Shown piece by piece: positions 10,807-21,352 of a DNA stretch of 64,000 bases. This DNA is from Campylobacter sp. CCS1377. Lineage in GTDB: Bacteria > Campylobacterota > Campylobacteria > Campylobacterales > Campylobacteraceae. The stretch's first letter is position 1; each line of letters opens with the position of its first letter. The stretch lies in NCBI RefSeq assembly GCF_040008265.1, contig NZ_CP155620.1:930001-994000 (forward strand). Reading direction: 5' to 3'. The translations under genes were made by a program, and so were the position numbers. The notes below the pieces were generated by a model. The model was given only the letters and a program-made list of their open reading frames with translations. It did not search any database and was not told where the DNA came from.

Positions 10807-11553
10807 TTGAATGAAAGTAAGATGAGAATTTTTGTATTTTTTATGATTATTTTTCTATGGGGATACTTTTCGTTTCCTGTAGAAATTTTACAAATTAAAG
10901 ACGCAAATGCAAATATAACTTACGCTTATACCGACAATGCAAAAGCTTATGTAAATAGTTATTTTGTCACTCTTGGTTTGACTTTTGGCAGTATCATTTT
11001 GGGTATAGTCATTGGCTTTTTATTAGCTTTTTTAAGATTTTTACATATAAAAGTTCTAAATTTTATCATCGATGAATACATTGATATTATCAGAGGAACT
11101 CCAGTTCTTTTACAGTTGCTGATTTTTGCTTTTGTAATTTTTGTAACTTGGAAAGATAATTTTTATGTAGCCATTATCGCCCTTGGTTTAAATAGCTCTG
11201 CCTATATTGCAGAAATTGTAAGAAGTGGGATTAATAGCGTTGATAAAGGACAAATGGAGGCTGCTAGGGCTATGGGGCTTGATTATTTTACTTCAATGAA
11301 AGAAATCATTTTTCCACAAGCCATTAAAAACATACTTCCTGCTTTAGCTAATGAATTTATCTCGCTTTTTAAAGAAACTTCTGTTGTGGGTTTTATTAGC
11401 GTGATTGATATTACAATGCAAAGCAAGAGTTTGCAAGCAATTTATTATAGTCCAAAAGCTGTGATTTTTACGGGCCTTGTTTATTATATTAGTGTAAAAA
11501 TTTTTAGCTTTGGCGTTAAAATTCTTGAAAAAAGGCTTAGCAGTAATGATTGA
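10807..11553 (+). CDS. Polar amino-acid ABC transporter permease
   Basis: Inner-membrane permease of a polar amino-acid importer. It has about five transmembrane segments and the permease-ATPase contact loop [22 protein letters not shown] (in part [11 protein letters not shown]), typical of the HisM/GlnP family. I prefer the TTG at 10807, nine bases after AAGG; a TTG at 10798 and an ATG at 10822 are alternatives. It overlaps the ATPase gene by 8 bases. No binding protein is adjacent, so one encoded elsewhere is needed. Confidence 0.9.
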   Translation: MNESKMRIFVFFMIIFLWGYFSFPVEILQIKDANANITYAYTDNAKAYVNSYFVTLGLTFGSIILGIVIGFLLAFLRFLHIKVLNFIIDEYIDIIRGTPVLLQLLIFAFVIFVTWKDNFYVAIIALGLNSSAYIAEIVRSGINSVDKGQMEAARAMGLDYFTSMKEIIFPQAIKNILPALANEFISLFKETSVVGFISVIDITMQSKSLQAIYYSPKAVIFTGLVYYISVKIFSFGVKILEKRLSSND

Positions 11554-12274
11554 AATTAAAAATTTAAGTAAAAAATATGGCAATTTAGAAGTTTTAAAAA
11601 ATATCAATACTCATATCAATCAAGGTGATATCATTGCCATTATTGGACCGAGCGGAAGCGGCAAAAGCACTTTTTTACGCTGTATTAATAAATTAGAAAT
11701 TGCAAGCAGTGGCGAAATTTTCATCAAAAATCAAAATATACTGGATGAGAAAACCGATATTAACAAAATCAGACAAAAGGTGAGTATGGTCTTTCAGCAC
11801 TTTAATCTTTTTACTAATAAAACTGTGCTTGAAAATTTATGCCTCGCTCCTATTAAGGCAAAAATTCTTACTCCTCAGCAAGCGAAAAATAATGCTTTAA
11901 AATTACTGCAAAAAGTAGGTCTTGAGAGTAAAAAAGATGTTATGCCTCATAATTTATCGGGCGGACAAAAACAACGTATTGCTATTGCTAGAAGTTTGAT
12001 GATGAGTCCTGATGTGATTTTATTTGATGAGCCTACTTCAGCACTTGATCCTGAGATGATAGGAGAGGTGTTAAATATCATGAAAGAAGTGGCTATGGAA
12101 GGTTTAACCATGCTTGTCGTAACGCATGAAATGGGTTTTGCAAGAAATGTTGCTAATAGAGTATTTTTCATGGATAAAGGAGAAATCGCTCTTGATACTA
12201 CTCCACAAATTGCTTTCAATAACCCACCTAATGAAAGATTGAAAGAATTTTTAAATAAAGTCTTAAATCATTAA
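11546..12274 (+). CDS. Polar amino-acid ABC transporter ATP-binding protein
   Basis: ATPase partner of the preceding permease (GlnQ/HisP type), 242 residues from the ATG at 11546. Walker [10 protein letters not shown] (about 35-43), Q-loop VFQHFNLF, signature [13 protein letters not shown], Walker [13 protein letters not shown] and the switch His in VVTHEMGFA are all intact. An upstream in-frame extension starts inside the permease gene and lacks homology, so the internal ATG is chosen. It ends convergently, overlapping the trmL stop by 4 bases. Confidence 0.94.
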   Translation: MIEIKNLSKKYGNLEVLKNINTHINQGDIIAIIGPSGSGKSTFLRCINKLEIASSGEIFIKNQNILDEKTDINKIRQKVSMVFQHFNLFTNKTVLENLCLAPIKAKILTPQQAKNNALKLLQKVGLESKKDVMPHNLSGGQKQRIAIARSLMMSPDVILFDEPTSALDPEMIGEVLNIMKEVAMEGLTMLVVTHEMGFARNVANRVFFMDKGEIALDTTPQIAFNNPPNERLKEFLNKVLNH

Positions 12275-12738
12275 GCCTTAAAATTCATATAATTTTGCCT
12301 TAAAGCCTCATAAGAAATAATCCCTACGCTCGTGGCAAGATTAAGACTTCTGCCACATTGTTTCATAGGAATGGTGATAGCATTATCCCAATTAAGCCGC
12401 ATTAAATCTTGTGGTAAACCAAAGCTTTCGCTTCCAAAAAATAAAAAATCTCCTTCTTGAAAACAAGCATCAAAATAAGGCTTTTTACTTTTTGTAGTTG
12501 CAAAGAAAAATCGTTGCAAATGTTGCTTATTTTGTTCTAAAAATTCATCCAAATTTTCCCAAATAATGGGTTCTAATTTTGGCCAATAATCAAGTCCGGC
12601 TCTTTTTAAAGCTTTTTCATTAATGTCAAAAACTAAAGGCTTAATAATATGCAATTTAAACCCAGTGTTATAACACATTCTGCCTATACTGCCTGTATTT
12701 TGCGGAATTCTTGGGCAAACTAAAACTATATTAAACAT
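12271..12738 (-). CDS. trmL: tRNA (cytidine(34)-2'-O)-methyltransferase, SPOUT family
   Basis: Modifies the wobble ribose of leucine tRNAs using SAM. The 155-residue protein is a minimal SPOUT domain with motif 1 [19 protein letters not shown], motif 2 [11 protein letters not shown] and motif 3 [18 protein letters not shown], which together form the knot and SAM site. The start at 12738 follows AAAAAAGG and overlaps the corA stop by one base (TAATG). Length equals the family minimum. Confidence 0.93.
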   Translation of the reverse strand: MFNIVLVCPRIPQNTGSIGRMCYNTGFKLHIIKPLVFDINEKALKRAGLDYWPKLEPIIWENLDEFLEQNKQHLQRFFFATTKSKKPYFDACFQEGDFLFFGSESFGLPQDLMRLNWDNAITIPMKQCGRSLNLATSVGIISYEALRQNYMNFKA

Positions 12739-13694
12739 TATAACCAACCTTTTTTCTTAAAGAAAATTACAGGTGCAATGATAGATAAAAGCATAATGAT
12801 TACTACAATAGGATAACCATATTCCCATTTTAATTCAGGCATAAATTCAAAATTCATTCCATAAATTGTTCCTATAAGCGTCGGAGGCATCATTGCTACG
12901 GTTGCAACTGTGAAGAGTTTGATGATTTTATTTTGTTCTATATTGATTTGACTTGCCAAAATGGTTTGTATATTATCTAAAATATTAAGCTGCGAAACAT
13001 TAAATTCTACCAAAGAATTTAAATCCTTTAAAACTATGGTTAAATTTCTTTTGATATCCATATCAATTTTATCGCTTTTCAAAAGCGAGGTCATAGCGCG
13101 ACGCTTGTCAAACAAAGAATCCCTTACTCTCATATTAAGCTCTTGGAGACTTGAGATTCCTTTTAGCATTTCATCATAACTTGGAACATCTTTTTGTTCT
13201 AAAACGTTACTTCTTAAACGCCTTGCTTCTTTATCTATCCATTCTAAAATATCCGCATCCTTTTCGACGCGAACTTCAAAAATTTTATCCACTATATCAT
13301 AACCATCTTCAAAATTCTTAGGACTTGCAAGAATGCGATTTTCGATCTCTCTAAAAGTGCTAAATTCATTAAAGCGTATTGTAAATAAAATATTTTGCGT
13401 TGTCATAAAAGTAACAATTTCTTTGCTTAGTTTAAATTCTTGCTCTTTAATTAAAAAAGGAGCATTGATGGTAATTGTTGTATTATCTTCCCAATATTTC
13501 GCACTTTGCTCTATTTCTTCTCTTTCTTCTTCATTAGGAATTTCAAGATTAAATTTTGATTCAATAAATTTAATTTCATCATAGCTTGGATTAAATAAAT
13601 CCATCCATAAAATATTTTTTGGTAATTCATCTTTGATGTTAAATTCATCTCTTCTTACAAGTGCATTTGGGGTTTTTGTGTAAATATACAACAT
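12738..13694 (-). CDS. corA: CorA-type magnesium/cobalt transporter
   Basis: Pentameric divalent-cation channel. A long cytoplasmic alpha/beta and helical domain (about 1-255) is followed by two C-terminal transmembrane helices. The selectivity motif YGMNF (about 279-283) sits at the end of TM1, in GTIYGMNFEFMPELKWEYGYP (partly quoted). The positively charged C-terminus FFKKKGWL fits the family. Length 318 is normal. The 119-base gap upstream separates it from the convergently placed end of argH. Confidence 0.94.
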   Translation of the reverse strand: MLYIYTKTPNALVRRDEFNIKDELPKNILWMDLFNPSYDEIKFIESKFNLEIPNEEEREEIEQSAKYWEDNTTITINAPFLIKEQEFKLSKEIVTFMTTQNILFTIRFNEFSTFREIENRILASPKNFEDGYDIVDKIFEVRVEKDADILEWIDKEARRLRSNVLEQKDVPSYDEMLKGISSLQELNMRVRDSLFDKRRAMTSLLKSDKIDMDIKRNLTIVLKDLNSLVEFNVSQLNILDNIQTILASQINIEQNKIIKLFTVATVAMMPPTLIGTIYGMNFEFMPELKWEYGYPIVVIIMLLSIIAPVIFFKKKGWL

Positions 13695-13779
13695 TTTTAA
13701 CTCCTAAGTGAAAATAAGCAAGCAAAAATTATAACAAAAAGAAAAATATTTTAAGCAAATAAAAATAATAAATTTAAAA

Positions 13780-13818
13780 AATAAAACAAAATATTAAAAT
13801 CTAATATTTTGTTTTATT
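13780..13818 (-). terminator. Long AT hairpin overlapping the argH stop
   Basis: A perfect 17-bp inverted repeat (arms 13780-13796 and 13802-13818, 5-base loop) that includes the argH stop codon at 13814-13816. On the minus strand it would fold directly after translation ends. There is no GC core, so its action as a terminator is inferred from position. Confidence 0.55.
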
Positions 13819-15202
13819 GGCTAATTTTTTTCAAGAAATCTTCTAAAATTTGAATTTGTTTTTCTACGCTTTTTACAGAACTTGAACCTTCGCTTTGTTT
13901 TGAATTTAAGGAATTTTCAAAATTTAAAAGTCTCATTGCTTTTTCATCAAAAATAGGATCGATTTTAGACAAATCTTTAATTTCACTTATATCAATACCT
14001 TGCTTTTCAGCTTGGGCAACTACATTTCCTACAATAAAATGCGCCCTTCTAAAAGGAATATTTTTCTCGCGTACCAAATAATCTGCTAAATCGGTAGCTA
14101 ATAAATGCCCTTTTTTACAAGCATTTAACATATTATTTTTATTAATTTGAATTTCTTTTAACATGGCATTTAAGATAATCAAACTATCTTTTGCGGTTTT
14201 GACACTATCAAAAAGCCCTTCTTTATCTTCTTGCATATCTTTATTGTATGCTAATGGTAAGGCTTTCATTGTGGTTAAAAGCGAAATCAAATTTCCATAA
14301 ACTCGTCCTGTTTTTCCGCGTATAAGCTCACAAACATCAGGATTTTTTTTCTGCGGCATAATGGAGCTTCCAGTTGAAAAACTGTCACTTATGGTTAAAA
14401 AACCAAATTCAGAACTAGAAAATAAAATCATTTCCTCGCAAAGCCTTGAAGTGTGGGTAAAAATCACTGCTATATCATATAGCAAATCAAGAGCAAAATC
14501 TCTATCACTCACCCCATCCATAGCATTTGGCATAATATCTTTAAAGTCAAGCATTTTAGCACTAAATTCACGATTTGTCGCATAACTAGTCCCTGCACAT
14601 GCACACGATCCAAGTGGAGAAAAATCAGCAAGTTCTAAACTATTTTGCAAACGCTTTATATCACGCATAAACATAAAAGCATAAGCTAAAATATAAAAAG
14701 AAAAGCTGATTGGCTGTGCATGTTGTAAATGTGTAAAGCTTGGCATAATAGTATTTTTATGCTCTTTTGCATGAGAAATAATGGTTGCGATGAGTTCTTT
14801 TAAAAACAAAATAAGCTCACTATGGGATTTTTTCACAAAAAGTTTAAAATCCGTCGCAACCTGATCATTTCTGCTTCTTGCAGTATGAAGTCTTCCACCT
14901 ATCTCACTTCCTATGATCTCGCTTAGGCGTTTTTCCACTGCCATATGGATATCTTCATCTTTAATATCAAAAACAAATCTACCCTGCTCTATCTCGCTTT
15001 TAACTTGCTCTAAGCCTTTTATGATAGCTTTTAATTCATCGCTTGTTAAAATTGCACAGCTTTCAAGCATACTAGCATGAGCAATGGAGCCTTTAATATC
15101 TTCTTCAAATAAAGCTTTATCTATATTTAAACTTGCATTAAATTCTTTTAAGAGCTCGTCACTTGCTTCACTAAAACGGCCTGACCACATTTCATTTTTC
15201 AT
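13814..15202 (-). CDS. argH: Argininosuccinate lyase
   Basis: Splits argininosuccinate into arginine and fumarate, the last step of arginine synthesis. The 462 residues show the fumarase/aspartase superfamily signature [12 protein letters not shown] (about 282-293), the substrate motif [12 protein letters not shown] and [11 protein letters not shown]. It lies 9 bases downstream of pckA on the same strand. Complete and of normal length. Confidence 0.97.
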   Translation of the reverse strand: MKNEMWSGRFSEASDELLKEFNASLNIDKALFEEDIKGSIAHASMLESCAILTSDELKAIIKGLEQVKSEIEQGRFVFDIKDEDIHMAVEKRLSEIIGSEIGGRLHTARSRNDQVATDFKLFVKKSHSELILFLKELIATIISHAKEHKNTIMPSFTHLQHAQPISFSFYILAYAFMFMRDIKRLQNSLELADFSPLGSCACAGTSYATNREFSAKMLDFKDIMPNAMDGVSDRDFALDLLYDIAVIFTHTSRLCEEMILFSSSEFGFLTISDSFSTGSSIMPQKKNPDVCELIRGKTGRVYGNLISLLTTMKALPLAYNKDMQEDKEGLFDSVKTAKDSLIILNAMLKEIQINKNNMLNACKKGHLLATDLADYLVREKNIPFRRAHFIVGNVVAQAEKQGIDISEIKDLSKIDPIFDEKAMRLLNFENSLNSKQSEGSSSVKSVEKQIQILEDFLKKISQ

Positions 15203-15211
15203 CTAATTGCC

Positions 15212-16786
15212 TTAAATTTTAGGTCCAAATTTACTGTATTCTACGCCTTCTTTTACATCTTCATAGCGTTTGAAATTTTCATTAAACATTTTTGCTAATT
15301 TATTTCTTGTTGCAATAAAATCATTTTTATCTAACCAAGTATTCATAGGATTTAAAAGAGTAGTTTCCACACCTTCCAAAGCCTTAGGAATAGCCAAATT
15401 GAACACATCATAATTTTCAAATTCGCAATTTTTAATACTTCCATCCAATATTGCATCAATGCAAGCTCTAGTCGCTTTGATACTCATTCTTTTGCCGACA
15501 CCATAAGCACCACCGCTCCAACCGGTATTTACAAGATAAACATCTACTTCATGCTTATCAATTTTTTCTCCAAGCAATCTTGCATAAACAGTTGGATGAA
15601 GTGGCATAAAAGGCTCTCCAAAACAAGCCGAAAAAGTTGCTTGAGGCTCTGTAATACCGCGTTCTGTTCCAGCCACTTTAGCCGTATAACCACTTAAAAA
15701 ATAATACATTGCTTGTTCTTTACTTAACTTGCTTACAGGAGGCAAAACCCCAAAAGCATCAGCACTTAGAAAAATAATATTTTTTGGATGTCCTGCTTTT
15801 AAACTTGGTTCGTGATTTTCTATATGCTCAATAGGATACGAAACTCTCGTATTTTCGGTTTTTGAAGCATCGCTATAATCCACACTTTTATCATCTCTTA
15901 AAACTACATTCTCTAAAAGTGCATTCTGTTTTATCGCACCATAGATTTCAGGCTCGTTTTTTGGATCTAAATTAATGGTTTTTGCATAACATCCACCTTC
16001 AAAATTAAAAACACCTTCTTCATCCCAGCCATGCTCGTCATCACCTATAAGTTTTCTTTTAGGGTCAGTTGAAAGTGTAGTTTTACCCGTGCCACTTAAA
16101 CCAAAGAAAAGTGCAACATCTCCTTTTTCTCCTACATTTGCACTACAATGCATAGAAAGTTTGTTTTCAAGTGGCAACCAATAATTCATCATAGAAAAAA
16201 TTCCTTTTTTCATCTCGCCACCATACCAAGTTCCACCAATTACTGCTATATTTTTTTCTATATTAAAGATTACAAAAACTTCTGAGTTTAATCCATCATC
16301 TTTATAATCTTCATTTACACATTTACAAGCATTATATACTACAAAGTCAGGAGTAAAACTATCTAGTTCGCTATCTTTTGGACGAATAAACATATTTTTA
16401 ACAAAATGTGCTTGCCAAGCAACTTGAGTTACAAAACGCACCGCTTTTCTGCTTTTTAAACTAGCACCACAATACGCATCTTGTATATAGATATCGCTAT
16501 TACTAAGCTGTTTTTTGGCCTTTGCTAATAATTTTTCAAATAATTCCTCATTAATAGCTTGATTTACCTTTCCCCAAGCCATATATTTTTGCGATGGATC
16601 TTGTTTAACAAAATACTTATCTTTAGGACTTCTACCTGTAAAAATCCCCGTATCTACTGCAAAAGTTCCATTATCACTTAATGCGCCTTCTTTATTGTCA
16701 ATTTCATGTTTTAAAAGCTCATCATAACTTAAGTTATGAAATATATTCTTGGGATTTTCTAAACCTAATTTATCAAAATCTTTCAT
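15212..16786 (-). CDS. pckA: Phosphoenolpyruvate carboxykinase (ATP)
   Basis: Converts oxaloacetate and ATP to PEP and CO2, the gluconeogenic entry in campylobacters, which lack a complete glycolysis. The 524 residues include the kinase-1a P-loop [11 protein letters not shown] (about 239-249), the metal-binding IGDDEHGWD and the R-loop-like [10 protein letters not shown]. Start after AGGAAGAG. Together with pycB just upstream it forms the pyruvate-oxaloacetate-PEP node. Confidence 0.97.
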   Translation of the reverse strand: MKDFDKLGLENPKNIFHNLSYDELLKHEIDNKEGALSDNGTFAVDTGIFTGRSPKDKYFVKQDPSQKYMAWGKVNQAINEELFEKLLAKAKKQLSNSDIYIQDAYCGASLKSRKAVRFVTQVAWQAHFVKNMFIRPKDSELDSFTPDFVVYNACKCVNEDYKDDGLNSEVFVIFNIEKNIAVIGGTWYGGEMKKGIFSMMNYWLPLENKLSMHCSANVGEKGDVALFFGLSGTGKTTLSTDPKRKLIGDDEHGWDEEGVFNFEGGCYAKTINLDPKNEPEIYGAIKQNALLENVVLRDDKSVDYSDASKTENTRVSYPIEHIENHEPSLKAGHPKNIIFLSADAFGVLPPVSKLSKEQAMYYFLSGYTAKVAGTERGITEPQATFSACFGEPFMPLHPTVYARLLGEKIDKHEVDVYLVNTGWSGGAYGVGKRMSIKATRACIDAILDGSIKNCEFENYDVFNLAIPKALEGVETTLLNPMNTWLDKNDFIATRNKLAKMFNENFKRYEDVKEGVEYSKFGPKI

Positions 16787-16812
16787 ATTCTCTTCCTTGT
16801 TAATTTATATTA

Positions 16813-18603
16813 TTAATATAAAGCCAAAGCTTGCCCTTCACTGACACTATCGCCTGTTTTTACGCAAATTTCTTTAATAATACCATCTTTTGGCGCATTG
16901 ACTTCTATTTCCATTTTCATAGCTTCAAGCACAAAAACAACTTGCCCTGCTTTTACACTATCATTTTCATTGACAAGAATTTTAAATACATTCCCAGACA
17001 TACTTGCTTCAATACAATCTGCATTTTCTTGACTAGGAATTTTTTTCTCTTCTTGAGCAACTTCTCCTGAAGCTTTTTTTACATTTTTAATATTCACCGC
17101 CTTATCAAAACCGGCACTGACTTCAACATGGTATTTATTACCATTAACCGAAACGGTAAATTTATTCTCATCAGCATTAATTGCTTTTGGCATTTGACTG
17201 ACTTTTCTTACATTTACTTTAGCCTCACCTTTTAAAAACGCTATGCCCTTTTCTTTACATGCAGCAGCAATGAAAATATTTTCTTCACTTGTTTCTATGC
17301 CTTCTTTTTCAAGCAAGGCTTTGGTATAGGCTATGCTTTTAGTTTCGTCTTTATCTGCAATATCAACAGCTAATTCATTTGTAGGTTCTAAGTTAAGCTG
17401 TTTTGCGGCGAGTTTAACAATTTCTTCATCAGGTTTAACCGGAGTTTTACCAAAATATCCAAGTACCATTTTGCCATATCCATCAGCTATTTTTTCCCAT
17501 TTTCCAAACATCACATTATTAAAAGCTTGTTGAAAGTAAAACTGAGAAACTGGAGTTACAGAAGTTCCAAAACCACCTTTTTCTACAACTTCACGCATAG
17601 CCTTAATCACTTCTGGGAATTTATCTAGAATATTATTATCTCTCATCATTTGAGTATTAGCAGTTAAGGCTCCTCCTGGCATAGGAGAAAAAGGAATTAA
17701 AGGACTAACCATAGTTGCTTCAGGCGGTAAGAAATAATCACTTAAACATTCTTTTAAAACTTCTTCATATTTTAGAATTTTTTCTTCTTCAAGTCCGCCT
17801 AAATCGTAATCCTTTCCCTTAACAGCATGCATCATCGTTAAAATATCAGGCTGAGAAGTTCCGCCACTTACAGGACTTGCAGCCAAATCAATGCCATCAG
17901 CTCCAGCTTCTAAAGCAGCTAGATAGCAAGCTATACTAACCCCTGCGGTTTCGTGAGTATGAAGTCTTATGTGTGTATCTTGTGGTAAAATTTTTCTTGC
18001 CATTTTAATGGTTTCATAAATTTTGTTTGGATTTGAAGTTCCGCTAGCATCTTTAAAACATATACTATCAAAAGGTATATTGGCTTCTAAAATTTCTTTG
18101 AGAATTCTTTCATAGAAAGGGACATCATGCGCACCTTTACAATGTGGCGGTAAGTCCATCAAAGTAATAACCACTTCATGATTTAAACCATGTTTTTTAA
18201 TACACTCGGCACTGAATTTTAAATTATTTACATCATTTAAAGCATCAAAATTTCTTATTGTAGTTGTACCATGTTTTGCAAATAATTTCGCATGCAAATC
18301 GATAAGCTCTTTGCTGCCAGTATCTAAAGTTACAGTATTTACGCCTCTTGCTAAAGTTTGTAAATTTGCTTCTTTTCCAACAATAGAACGGAATTTATCC
18401 ATCATCAAAAAAGCATCTTCGTTTAAATAAAAATAAAGACTTTGAAATCTCGCACCACCACCAAATTCAAAATGTGTAATTCCAGCTTCTTTCGCCGCTT
18501 CAACTGCAGGAAAGAAATCCTCCATTAAAACCCTTGCACCATAAACAGACTGAAAACCATCTCTAAAAGTGGTGTCCATCACATCTATAAATTTTTTAGC
18601 CAT
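16813..18603 (-). CDS. pycB: Pyruvate carboxylase B subunit (carboxyltransferase plus biotin carrier)
   Basis: Carboxyltransferase subunit of the two-subunit anaplerotic pyruvate carboxylase. The N-terminal HMGL-like TIM barrel opens with VMDTTFRDGFQS and contains the metal-ligand HTHETAG. The C-terminal biotinyl domain holds the biotin-attachment lysine in VLEAMKMEIEV (about 560). The linker is rich in Lys/Ala/Glu. The 596-residue length fits PycB. The biotin carboxylase partner (PycA) is not in the window. The gene lies directly upstream of pckA. Confidence 0.94.
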   Translation of the reverse strand: MAKKFIDVMDTTFRDGFQSVYGARVLMEDFFPAVEAAKEAGITHFEFGGGARFQSLYFYLNEDAFLMMDKFRSIVGKEANLQTLARGVNTVTLDTGSKELIDLHAKLFAKHGTTTIRNFDALNDVNNLKFSAECIKKHGLNHEVVITLMDLPPHCKGAHDVPFYERILKEILEANIPFDSICFKDASGTSNPNKIYETIKMARKILPQDTHIRLHTHETAGVSIACYLAALEAGADGIDLAASPVSGGTSQPDILTMMHAVKGKDYDLGGLEEEKILKYEEVLKECLSDYFLPPEATMVSPLIPFSPMPGGALTANTQMMRDNNILDKFPEVIKAMREVVEKGGFGTSVTPVSQFYFQQAFNNVMFGKWEKIADGYGKMVLGYFGKTPVKPDEEIVKLAAKQLNLEPTNELAVDIADKDETKSIAYTKALLEKEGIETSEENIFIAAACKEKGIAFLKGEAKVNVRKVSQMPKAINADENKFTVSVNGNKYHVEVSAGFDKAVNIKNVKKASGEVAQEEKKIPSQENADCIEASMSGNVFKILVNENDSVKAGQVVFVLEAMKMEIEVNAPKDGIIKEICVKTGDSVSEGQALALY

Positions 18604-18653
18604 AATGTTCCTTTTCTAAAGTTTGTATCCAAAAATCAATACCAAAAACAAAA

Positions 18654-19997
18654 TTATACAAAAAAATAATAACACATCACAATAATAATAGCCACAGGAG
18701 AAATAAAGCGTATGAAAAAAATCCAAAGTGTAAACAATTTACGACTCATAAATTTAGAAAACACTTTATAAATTCTTGTCTGACTTACAAAAAATCCTAC
18801 AAAAATTGAGCTTGCTATCGCTCCTAAAGGCAATAAAAAATTCGAACTAAGTTTATCTAAAATTGTAAAAAAATCAAAACCAAAAATACTAAAAAAAGAA
18901 GAAAAATTTGCATTTGAAGATAAAATACAAAGCATTCCTAGGCAAAAAACAAAAAATCCTATAAAAAACAAAGCTTTAAATCTTGAAAATTTATAATTAT
19001 TAATCAAATAAAAAACCAAAGGTTCTATCATAGAAACAGCCGAAGTAATACCTGCGAAAAATAAAGCTAAGAAAAAATAAAAAGCCAAAAAATTTCCCCA
19101 AATTCCAAGCTCATTAAATAAGCTCATCAAAGAAATAAAAACAATGCCGGCTTGTTTCACATTTGGATCTAATTCACCAAATTCAAATATAAAAGTAAAA
19201 ACAATAAGCCCCATCATTAAAGCAATAAAAATATTGACAAACACGATAAAAACTGAACTTTTAATAAAATTGGTTTTTTTATCTAAAGCTGCCGAATAAG
19301 TAACAATACAACCTATCCCCAAGCAAAGTGTAAAGCATGCAAGACCCAAAGCTTCTAAAATACAACTTAGATTAAAATTTGAAAAATCAGGATAAAAAAG
19401 ATAAAAAAAAGCCTTTGATAATCCATTCTCAAAACTCATACAATAAAGCAACATAAAAACAAGCATTAAAAATAAACTGGGCATAATGATAATATTTAGC
19501 TTTTCTATACCTTTAATTAGCCCTCTTGAAACCACAGCAAGTGTCAAAATAAAAGAAATACTAAAAAATACAACTGAGCTACTTAAATCGTATTTTATAA
19601 GATGGTCAAAATTACTAGCAGCCTCTTGTATATTATGTGGCAAATAAAATAAGCTTGTGCTCATGTATTTTAGCACCCAGCCCATAATGACTAAATAAAA
19701 CGAAAGAACAAAAATTCCACCCAACATAAAAATACCTGCAAAACGCCATTGTTTTGAATATTTAAGTGCTAAAGTAGAATAAGCATTTGCCAAGTCGCTT
19801 TTACTGAGTCTTCCCATAGCAATTTCGGCTAAAAATATACTAAAACCTATACTTAAAGTAAAAAGCAAATATAAAAGCACAAATACAAAACCACCATTTT
19901 CAGCACTCAAAGTTGGAAATTTCCAAGCATTACCAAGTCCTACGGCACCACCTGCAACTGCTAAAACAAAACCTATTTTTGAAAATTTTTCCCTCAC
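18654..19997 (-). CDS. Sodium:neurotransmitter symporter family transporter, copy 1
   Basis: A LeuT-fold secondary transporter of 447 residues, predicted to have 11-12 membrane spans. It starts MREKFSKIGFVLAVAGGAVGLGNAWKFP (partly quoted), the NSS sodium/substrate-site motif of TM1. Substrate is likely an amino acid but cannot be read from the sequence. The most divergent of three tandem copies: the two upstream paralogues have VLAVAGSAVGLGNAWKFPTLVGQNGGSAF at TM1 whereas this copy has GGAVGLGN and LSAENGG. Confidence 0.93.
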   Translation of the reverse strand: MREKFSKIGFVLAVAGGAVGLGNAWKFPTLSAENGGFVFVLLYLLFTLSIGFSIFLAEIAMGRLSKSDLANAYSTLALKYSKQWRFAGIFMLGGIFVLSFYLVIMGWVLKYMSTSLFYLPHNIQEAASNFDHLIKYDLSSSVVFFSISFILTLAVVSRGLIKGIEKLNIIIMPSLFLMLVFMLLYCMSFENGLSKAFFYLFYPDFSNFNLSCILEALGLACFTLCLGIGCIVTYSAALDKKTNFIKSSVFIVFVNIFIALMMGLIVFTFIFEFGELDPNVKQAGIVFISLMSLFNELGIWGNFLAFYFFLALFFAGITSAVSMIEPLVFYLINNYKFSRFKALFFIGFFVFCLGMLCILSSNANFSSFFSIFGFDFFTILDKLSSNFLLPLGAIASSIFVGFFVSQTRIYKVFSKFMSRKLFTLWIFFIRFISPVAIIIVMCYYFFV

Positions 19998-20005
19998 TTA
20001 CTGCC

Positions 20006-21343
20006 TTAAAAAAATATTTTTTGTATCATAATGATAACAACTGCTAAAGGTGCAATAAATCTTAAAAAGAAATACCAAAGCTCAAAAAAGAATACATTCA
20101 TATAAGGAGCAAAAAGAATTCTTAAACCTTCTTTTTTTATCACAAAACCTACAAAAAAAGCCGTCACAAGAGCAGAAATTGGCATCCATAAATTCTGTAT
20201 AAATTTATCCAAAATATAAAAAAATTCCACCCCAAAAAATGTCAATAATTCTTTAGTATCCGCATAAAAAGAAAAAATAGATAAAGAACCGATAAAATAC
20301 ACCACAATGCCTATTAAAATCAAAGCTTTTTTGCGTGACATTTCAAAACGATTGATTAAATAAAATGTAAAAGGCTCAATCATAGAAATTGCTGAAGTAA
20401 TGCCAGCAAAAAATAAAGCGATAAAAAAGGCAATGGCTAGGATATTGCCTAAAAAATCAAGTTTTGCAAAAAGTGTTGCTAGAGAAATAAATATAAGCCC
20501 TGGACCTTGCTGAGAAGGATCGGCACCAAATTCGAAAATAAAAGTAAAAACAATAAGCCCCATCATTAAACCCACAACAGTATTAATGATAATAATATTA
20601 AATGCACTGGCTATAAAATTTGTGCGATCTGGTAGGCTAGCTGCATAGGTTAAAATAACACAAACCCCTAAAGACATACTAAAAAATGCAAGCCCTAAAG
20701 CATCAAGGATAGAATTAACACTAAGCTTTGAAAAATCAGGAGCAAATAAAAAGTCACTTGCCTTAGAAAAACCATCCATGCTAAAAGAATAACCGAGCAT
20801 TAAAATGAGCAAAATAAACAAACTTGGCATCATCCAAACATTTAATTTTTCAATACCACTTTTTACTCCTTTTGATACCACATAAAAAACTACAGCAAAT
20901 ACAAAGGTAAAACATATGAATTGAGATAAAATATCATTGCTTAAAAGATTGTTAAAAACATTTGCAGCCAAATCAGCATCTTGCGGTAAAGCAAAAAAGC
21001 TTAAATGAACATATTTAACTATCCAGCCTATCACAACGCTATAAAAAGAAACTAAAATAATAGCCCCTATCATAAAAAATCCCGCATAAGACCAAGCTTT
21101 TTTATTTTTTGGCGCAAGGGTATAATAAGCATTTACTGGATCTTTTTCGCTGAGTTTCCCGATGCTAAGTTCAGCCAAAAATATAACCAAAGCTACGCCT
21201 AAGGTTAAAAGCAAATACACTACAACGAAAGCCGAGCCACCATTTTGTCCCACCAGCGTAGGAAATTTCCAAGCATTACCAAGCCCTACTGCACTACCTG
21301 CAACAGCTAAGACAAAACCTATTTTTGAAAATTTTTCTTTCAT
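20006..21343 (-). CDS. Sodium:neurotransmitter symporter family transporter, copy 2
   Basis: A 445-residue NSS transporter separated from copy 1 by 8 bases. TM1 carries AGSAVGLGNAWKFPTLVGQN, and TM6 shows the unwound-helix motif around ALGLAFFSMSLGVCVILTYAA (partly quoted). It is much closer to copy 3 than to copy 1, with long stretches identical at DNA level, which indicates a recent tandem duplication or gene conversion. Probably co-transcribed with its neighbours. Confidence 0.93.
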   Translation of the reverse strand: MKEKFSKIGFVLAVAGSAVGLGNAWKFPTLVGQNGGSAFVVVYLLLTLGVALVIFLAELSIGKLSEKDPVNAYYTLAPKNKKAWSYAGFFMIGAIILVSFYSVVIGWIVKYVHLSFFALPQDADLAANVFNNLLSNDILSQFICFTFVFAVVFYVVSKGVKSGIEKLNVWMMPSLFILLILMLGYSFSMDGFSKASDFLFAPDFSKLSVNSILDALGLAFFSMSLGVCVILTYAASLPDRTNFIASAFNIIIINTVVGLMMGLIVFTFIFEFGADPSQQGPGLIFISLATLFAKLDFLGNILAIAFFIALFFAGITSAISMIEPFTFYLINRFEMSRKKALILIGIVVYFIGSLSIFSFYADTKELLTFFGVEFFYILDKFIQNLWMPISALVTAFFVGFVIKKEGLRILFAPYMNVFFFELWYFFLRFIAPLAVVIIMIQKIFF

Positions 21344-21352
21344 AATTTAGCC